This document shows positions 59,116 through 64,000 of a stretch of DNA of 64,000 bases, piece by piece. The stretch's first letter is position 1, and each line of letters starts with the position of its first letter. The notes under the pieces were generated by a model. That model did no database searches, was not told the origin of the DNA, and saw only the letters and a list, made by a program, of their open reading frames with translations. This DNA comes from Nannobrachium achirus (lineage: Eukaryota; Chordata; Actinopteri; Myctophiformes; Myctophidae): assembly GCA_963921795.1 (NCBI GenBank), contig OY997650.1:19391862-19455861 (forward strand). Reading direction: 5' to 3'. The position numbers and the translations under genes are program-made.

Positions 59116-62100
59116 TTCAAAACAAAGCAAAGAAATCATTTTCAAAGTGAGCTAGTTCAGAACTTTCTATCCAGATATCTGATGGAGGCAGCTATCAAAG
59201 GCCATTGAGCCATTGGAATGACGGAGAACTCAATTAAAGATTAGCATGCAACACCTAAATGATTTCTTATGCTGCAGCTGTTGGATTCTCAACCTAGCCT
59301 CTCCGAATGAAGCACCTCTCTGAAGATCTTGACCACATGAAATGGCTTAGTCCCCTTAGCTTGAATCAATTGCAGATGACAAACCTCAAGAGGATAGCTT
59401 TAAATCACGATCAGGATATTATTGCAATGCTCATAATTGTCTCTAAAAATTACCTTATACCAAAATGTACTCGCAAATTGTTACACACATTATCTACTTT
59501 GAGCTATCAGAAGATCGCCAATATGATAAAACATAAAGACTTTTTATTTTAGTCTGGAGCTAACCTCCCTTGGATAAATCAAACTAAAAGTGACACCAGG
59601 AATGTAAAGTATATAGTAAGGAGGATGCTAATATTAAACAGGTGTGGTTACCATCAGCATAAAACATCCTGCCGACACCGTCCATGTGTGCCCATATATT
59701 TCCTCGCTTGGCCAACTACATTTCAATTAAGAGCGGCAACACAGGATGACATTCATAGTGCTTTAAAATAAGGTTTTGACAAATTATTTTCCTCTGTCAG
59801 GGTAACATGCTAACTGCAAGCTCGGCTCTTCAAGAAAAGTCTTATCTTTGTGATGGTGGGTGGGGCTCACAGGCCAAGTCAAAGCTATTTTGTGAGGCTC
59901 TCAACTAGTTTAATGGCTTGCCAGTTGATTTTAATGGGAATAGTATTGCTCACCCACTGGCATGGTACCTTCAGCCACAGCACATTCTTCTAACTGTCTG
60001 GTTCCTCAAAGGGGCATCAATCTCAGATATTTAATTTCTCTTTCAACAACGCTCTTTTTATCGACTTGGCAAAGCACACAGCTCTTCAAATTGATTCGCC
60101 GATAAGCAGAGATAACAAGAATCTAGGATTCAGTGTAGTTCATATACTACATAAAAATAATATAGCAAGTGTATGGCCTTGCAACACTATAATAATGATA
60201 ATAATAATATAGTTATTATTACTACTGCTTCTACTACTACTACAACGGCAGTGATACTTATGCATTCATGCAATATTAACACATGAACTTTTAAAGAAAT
60301 GTACATGTAATTATATATTTTAGCTTTTAACATGACAGTAGAAGATTTACTATTTGGGTGAGCTCTCAAAAATGTTATTGTGTTGTTTAGCTCTTGCAAT
60401 AAAAAGGTTATGGTCGCAGTGCAAGCACTGTGAAATTGATTAACCCTATGGAAATATACAAATTATGACACGCAACACATCGTGAAAGAGATAGTATTAT
60501 ATACACACACCCCTCCCCCCTTTGAGTTATAAAAAACGTGAAGCCTAGTCTTAGGGGAGGCTGTAAGTGGGAATGCTAATGGTATTCCCTGTGGGAAGAA
60601 TTTAATTTATTCAAGTTAATGCGTCTTATTTTCCGTTCAAGGTATACTCCACCGAAATTACCAAACAAATTTAATTGTTAATCTATCTGCTTTGAAACAA
60701 GCAACATCTTGTTCAATAAGCTCTGAGTCAGCTTGATCCAATTATACTAGAACGGAGACATTTGTAATCATTCGCCATCACACCATCCCACTCTAACCCC
60801 ACTGCAGACCAACGCAGAAACGCACGCTATAACATCTTGTGCTATTTGTGAGGAAGCATGAAAGTTACACTGTGTAAATTTAACCCACCAAATGTAACCA
60901 AATGGACCTGCAGGGGTCCATTTTGTTACATTTGTTCCCTCAAAGAAACTCAAAAAAGAAATACAACTGTTGTGTAACGAAGTGGAAGAAGTTTCGCTGA
61001 ACCCAGAGAGGTGAGGTCAGGGGTGGCAGAGTGAGTATTTGTAAATGGCACGTTCACCCCTGGGCTTTCTCTAATGGGTTCTGGGGGAAGAGGATGAGGC
61101 CTGCTCGTTTCCTCACTGTCTTTATTGACAGGTCCTTGGGGAGTGATATGCAAGTATGGAGGTGTAATGAACTTGTTTGCCTTCTCCAAAGCCCTGGCTG
61201 TCACCTAAATCACTGCTGCTGCAGCACATTTAGCCATCAGCCTGCTCTCGCGCTCACAAGCAAGCTGCACTTGCTCTCTCGGTTGCACTACGGGAACGTT
61301 GCTCTGATTGAACATTAGTGGGTAGGAATGTGCAATGATATATTCTGGGGTTTTTGAGTATTCTAAAAGTAAAGTGTAATAAAAACAATTGTTTTTGATC
61401 TCACTGGGGGGGAAAAAGAAAACAAAAGAAACATTCCAAATTATTTTATTATGTAATAAATGACATAATACAGTGAATGCAGTGGATGCAAATTAGACAG
61501 TTGTTTTTGTTTTTCGACTTATTGCAAAAGTCTTAAAAGCGCTCTTTTAGTGCAATTTAACTTGGGGCATTTTTTTTGTTAGAAGCATACTTCCACATGT
61601 GTTGATGAACACTCAAATTGTGGATTAGCTGCCCTGGAAATCTGGAAGTCAGCATCAGTATTCAGGCTCTCTTCTGGCTCTAATTATCAATAATTGCAAA
61701 CAGGCAAGATTACTTCTTGAAAAGTACATAATCAGAGAAAAATATCACGTTCCTCATTGCCATTGGTCATGCATACTACAACGATACCATTCAGACGGTC
61801 TGTACAAAATGAATCGGCGATGTCCTCAGACATGGTGGTTGAACATTAGTCCATATGGAGGCTTGCTGTAAAAACGGAAACTATTCTGCCAAAGTGATTA
61901 TGACTTTATCAATCCTCTACACACCTTGGCCAAGTTTATAAGAAGCACATTTTGCTGTGGCTGTGTACCATATACAAAAGGTGCAGCAAAGGGTTAACGA
62001 CAGGCCTGCTCTTGGTTAGCTGGACAGATCTTTATCTTCTGGCTGGACGTGGGTCCGGCATCTGCGGCATTCAAAGAGGATTGATTGGCAACATTCCTCC

Positions 62101-62310
62101 AATTTTCCCCTCTTGCCCTCCCCTGTGTCCCTCCAATGATGTAATGGCATTATCAATTAGCCTTCATTAATTTACCAAAAACAAACAAGCACCTCAGTCC
62201 ACCTCCCTTGAAGCATGTGGTTCTGATTTCCTGAATCTTTGTCAATGGCCGCTGTTTGGTTAATCCCTTGGCCAAAGTGGCCTGCCCTGGAGAGGTCATG
62301 CCTTTCTCCC
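59116..62310. other. Unique intergenic sequence, about 3.2 kb
   Basis: No exon or RNA gene is recognised. A TAATAA/CTACTA-rich patch lies at 60190-60243 and a small palindrome at 60890-60933. Frames here are short and lack family features. The part 61600-62180 is repeat-free and could be conserved non-coding DNA. Confidence 0.5.
60890..60933. repeat. Small palindrome
   Basis: AAATGTAACCAAATGGACC and GGTCCATTTTGTTACATTT pair at 18 of 19 positions with a 6-bp loop. Confidence 0.85.
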
Positions 62311-62341
62311 CCCTCCCTCCCTCCCTCCCTCCCTCCCTCCA
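62311..62341. repeat. (CCCT)n microsatellite
   Basis: About seven CCCT units. Confidence 0.9.
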
Positions 62342-62533
62342 TCCTTTTCCTTATGTCCTCCTTCCCTCTCCATTCTCTTCTGACTAAAATCGTCACGTAG
62401 CAGAGTGCTTACTCTTTTTGCCCCTATTCCAAAGTCTTGGTTGCCTTCTTTCTTTGCACCAGATGACCAACACTGAAATGTGTCAAAACATAATTTGACG
62501 GTTAACAGACTCATGTTTTTGAGCATTCATATA

Positions 62534-62880
62534 CAGATCCCTCTCGAAAAATTTGAATATTGTGTGAAAAAGCATTGCAGATGCCATAGCACCTCAAATC
62601 ATAACTGACTTTGGAAACTTCCCACTGGACTTCAAGCAACTCTGACTTCAGAAGGTTGACATTTCTCTATTATAAATCCTTGTTTTGAGTGGTCTCGGGT
62701 AATATTGTAATATTTTGAAATATGGACTTTTGATATTCATTAGATGTATGCCATAAACATGTAACCAAAAAAGGTTTTGAAAAATTCACTGAATGTACAA
62801 TGTATCTAGAATATATGAATGTTTCAAGAAATATATGAATGTACTTTTACAAAATATTCTAATTTTTCGAGAAGGATCTG
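62534..62880. mobile_element. Tc1/mariner-like MITE with TA duplication
   Basis: The ends CAGATCCCTCTCGAAAAAT and ATTTTTCGAGAAGGATCTG agree at 18 of 19 positions after inversion. Both sides carry TA (62532-62533 and 62881-62882). It is 347 bp long and non-coding. Confidence 0.85.
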
Positions 62881-62884
62881 TAGA

Positions 62885-63163
62885 CCAGTGGTTTTCAATC
62901 CTTTTCATAACAAGGCCCGTAATTCATTCTGCATTTGAGCCACAGACAACCATGATGACATTTTTCTACATTCTCTAATTGTGTAGACTTCTTGTAAATT
63001 AAGTAATGCAGATGCTTAACAATGAGACAACTCTTGAGAATGGACCCGTTAAAGATCTATAAGAGTCCATCTGGATACCAACTCTCTGTCATTTATCTGG
63101 GGACCACCTGGAACCTCCTCAAGGACCACTGGTGGTCCCCGGACCACTGGTTGAAAACCACTG
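62885..63163. mobile_element. hAT-like element, CAGTGGTTTTCAATCC ends
   Basis: The ends CAGTGGTTTTCAATCC and GGTTGAAAACCACTG are inverted with one mismatch. It lies only two bases beyond the Tc1-like element's TA. An internal ACCACTGGTGGTCC lies near 63125. The flanking octamers match poorly. Confidence 0.75.

Positions 63164-64000
<837 letters not shown>

Overview
The window looks like 64 kb of vertebrate, most likely teleost fish, intergenic DNA. No complete protein-coding gene, genuine tRNA/rRNA gene or CRISPR array is visible. The teleost call rests on very dense and long (CA/TG)n arrays, an L2-like LINE 3' end, several tRNA-headed SINEs, and many short non-autonomous hAT elements with CAGTGGTTCTCAA, CAGGGGTCTTCAA or CAGTGGTGGAAAAAGTAC ends. 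These ends resemble repeats I associate with fish genomes. The species cannot be fixed from sequence alone.

Layout. 0-6 kb: unique sequence, (TG)n arrays and a CCATATATGG-rich repeat. 6-11.5 kb: a foldback insertion with a 15-bp target duplication, a minus-strand LINE fragment, a large three-copy foldback and an intact hAT. 11.5-16.3 kb: long CA arrays and unique DNA. 16.4-21.9 kb: a Mutator-like 541-bp foldback, a SINE, a second LINE 3' end and hAT elements. 22-30 kb: mostly unique DNA, then a cluster of hAT copies at 25.2-28.4 kb. 30-42 kb: mainly unique, homeodomain-core-rich sequence that may hold conserved regulatory elements, with a SINE at 35.5 kb. 42-49 kb: hAT copies, a tandem duplication and a fresh SINE with an 18-bp target duplication. 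49-58 kb: the most repeat-rich part, with CArG-box tandem repeats, a piggyBac-like element, SINEs, a Harbinger-like element inside a SINE, and a TIR element filled with a 21-bp tandem repeat. 58-64 kb: mostly unique, ending in Tc1-like and hAT-like elements and an (AG)n array.

The most unusual feature is a palindromic hairpin of about 70 bp, with arms close to ATAGCMGATCTACAAGCTC. It occurs roughly 28 times, whole or in part, in both orientations and inside several unrelated transposon families. The inner stem sequence differs between copies, yet most well-preserved copies stay self-complementary. The only protein-like sequences are LINE reverse-transcriptase remnants, one 112-codon exon-like ORF at 54.5-54.8 kb, and a Lys-rich 82-codon ORF at 51.6-51.8 kb. 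I recognise neither of the last two.
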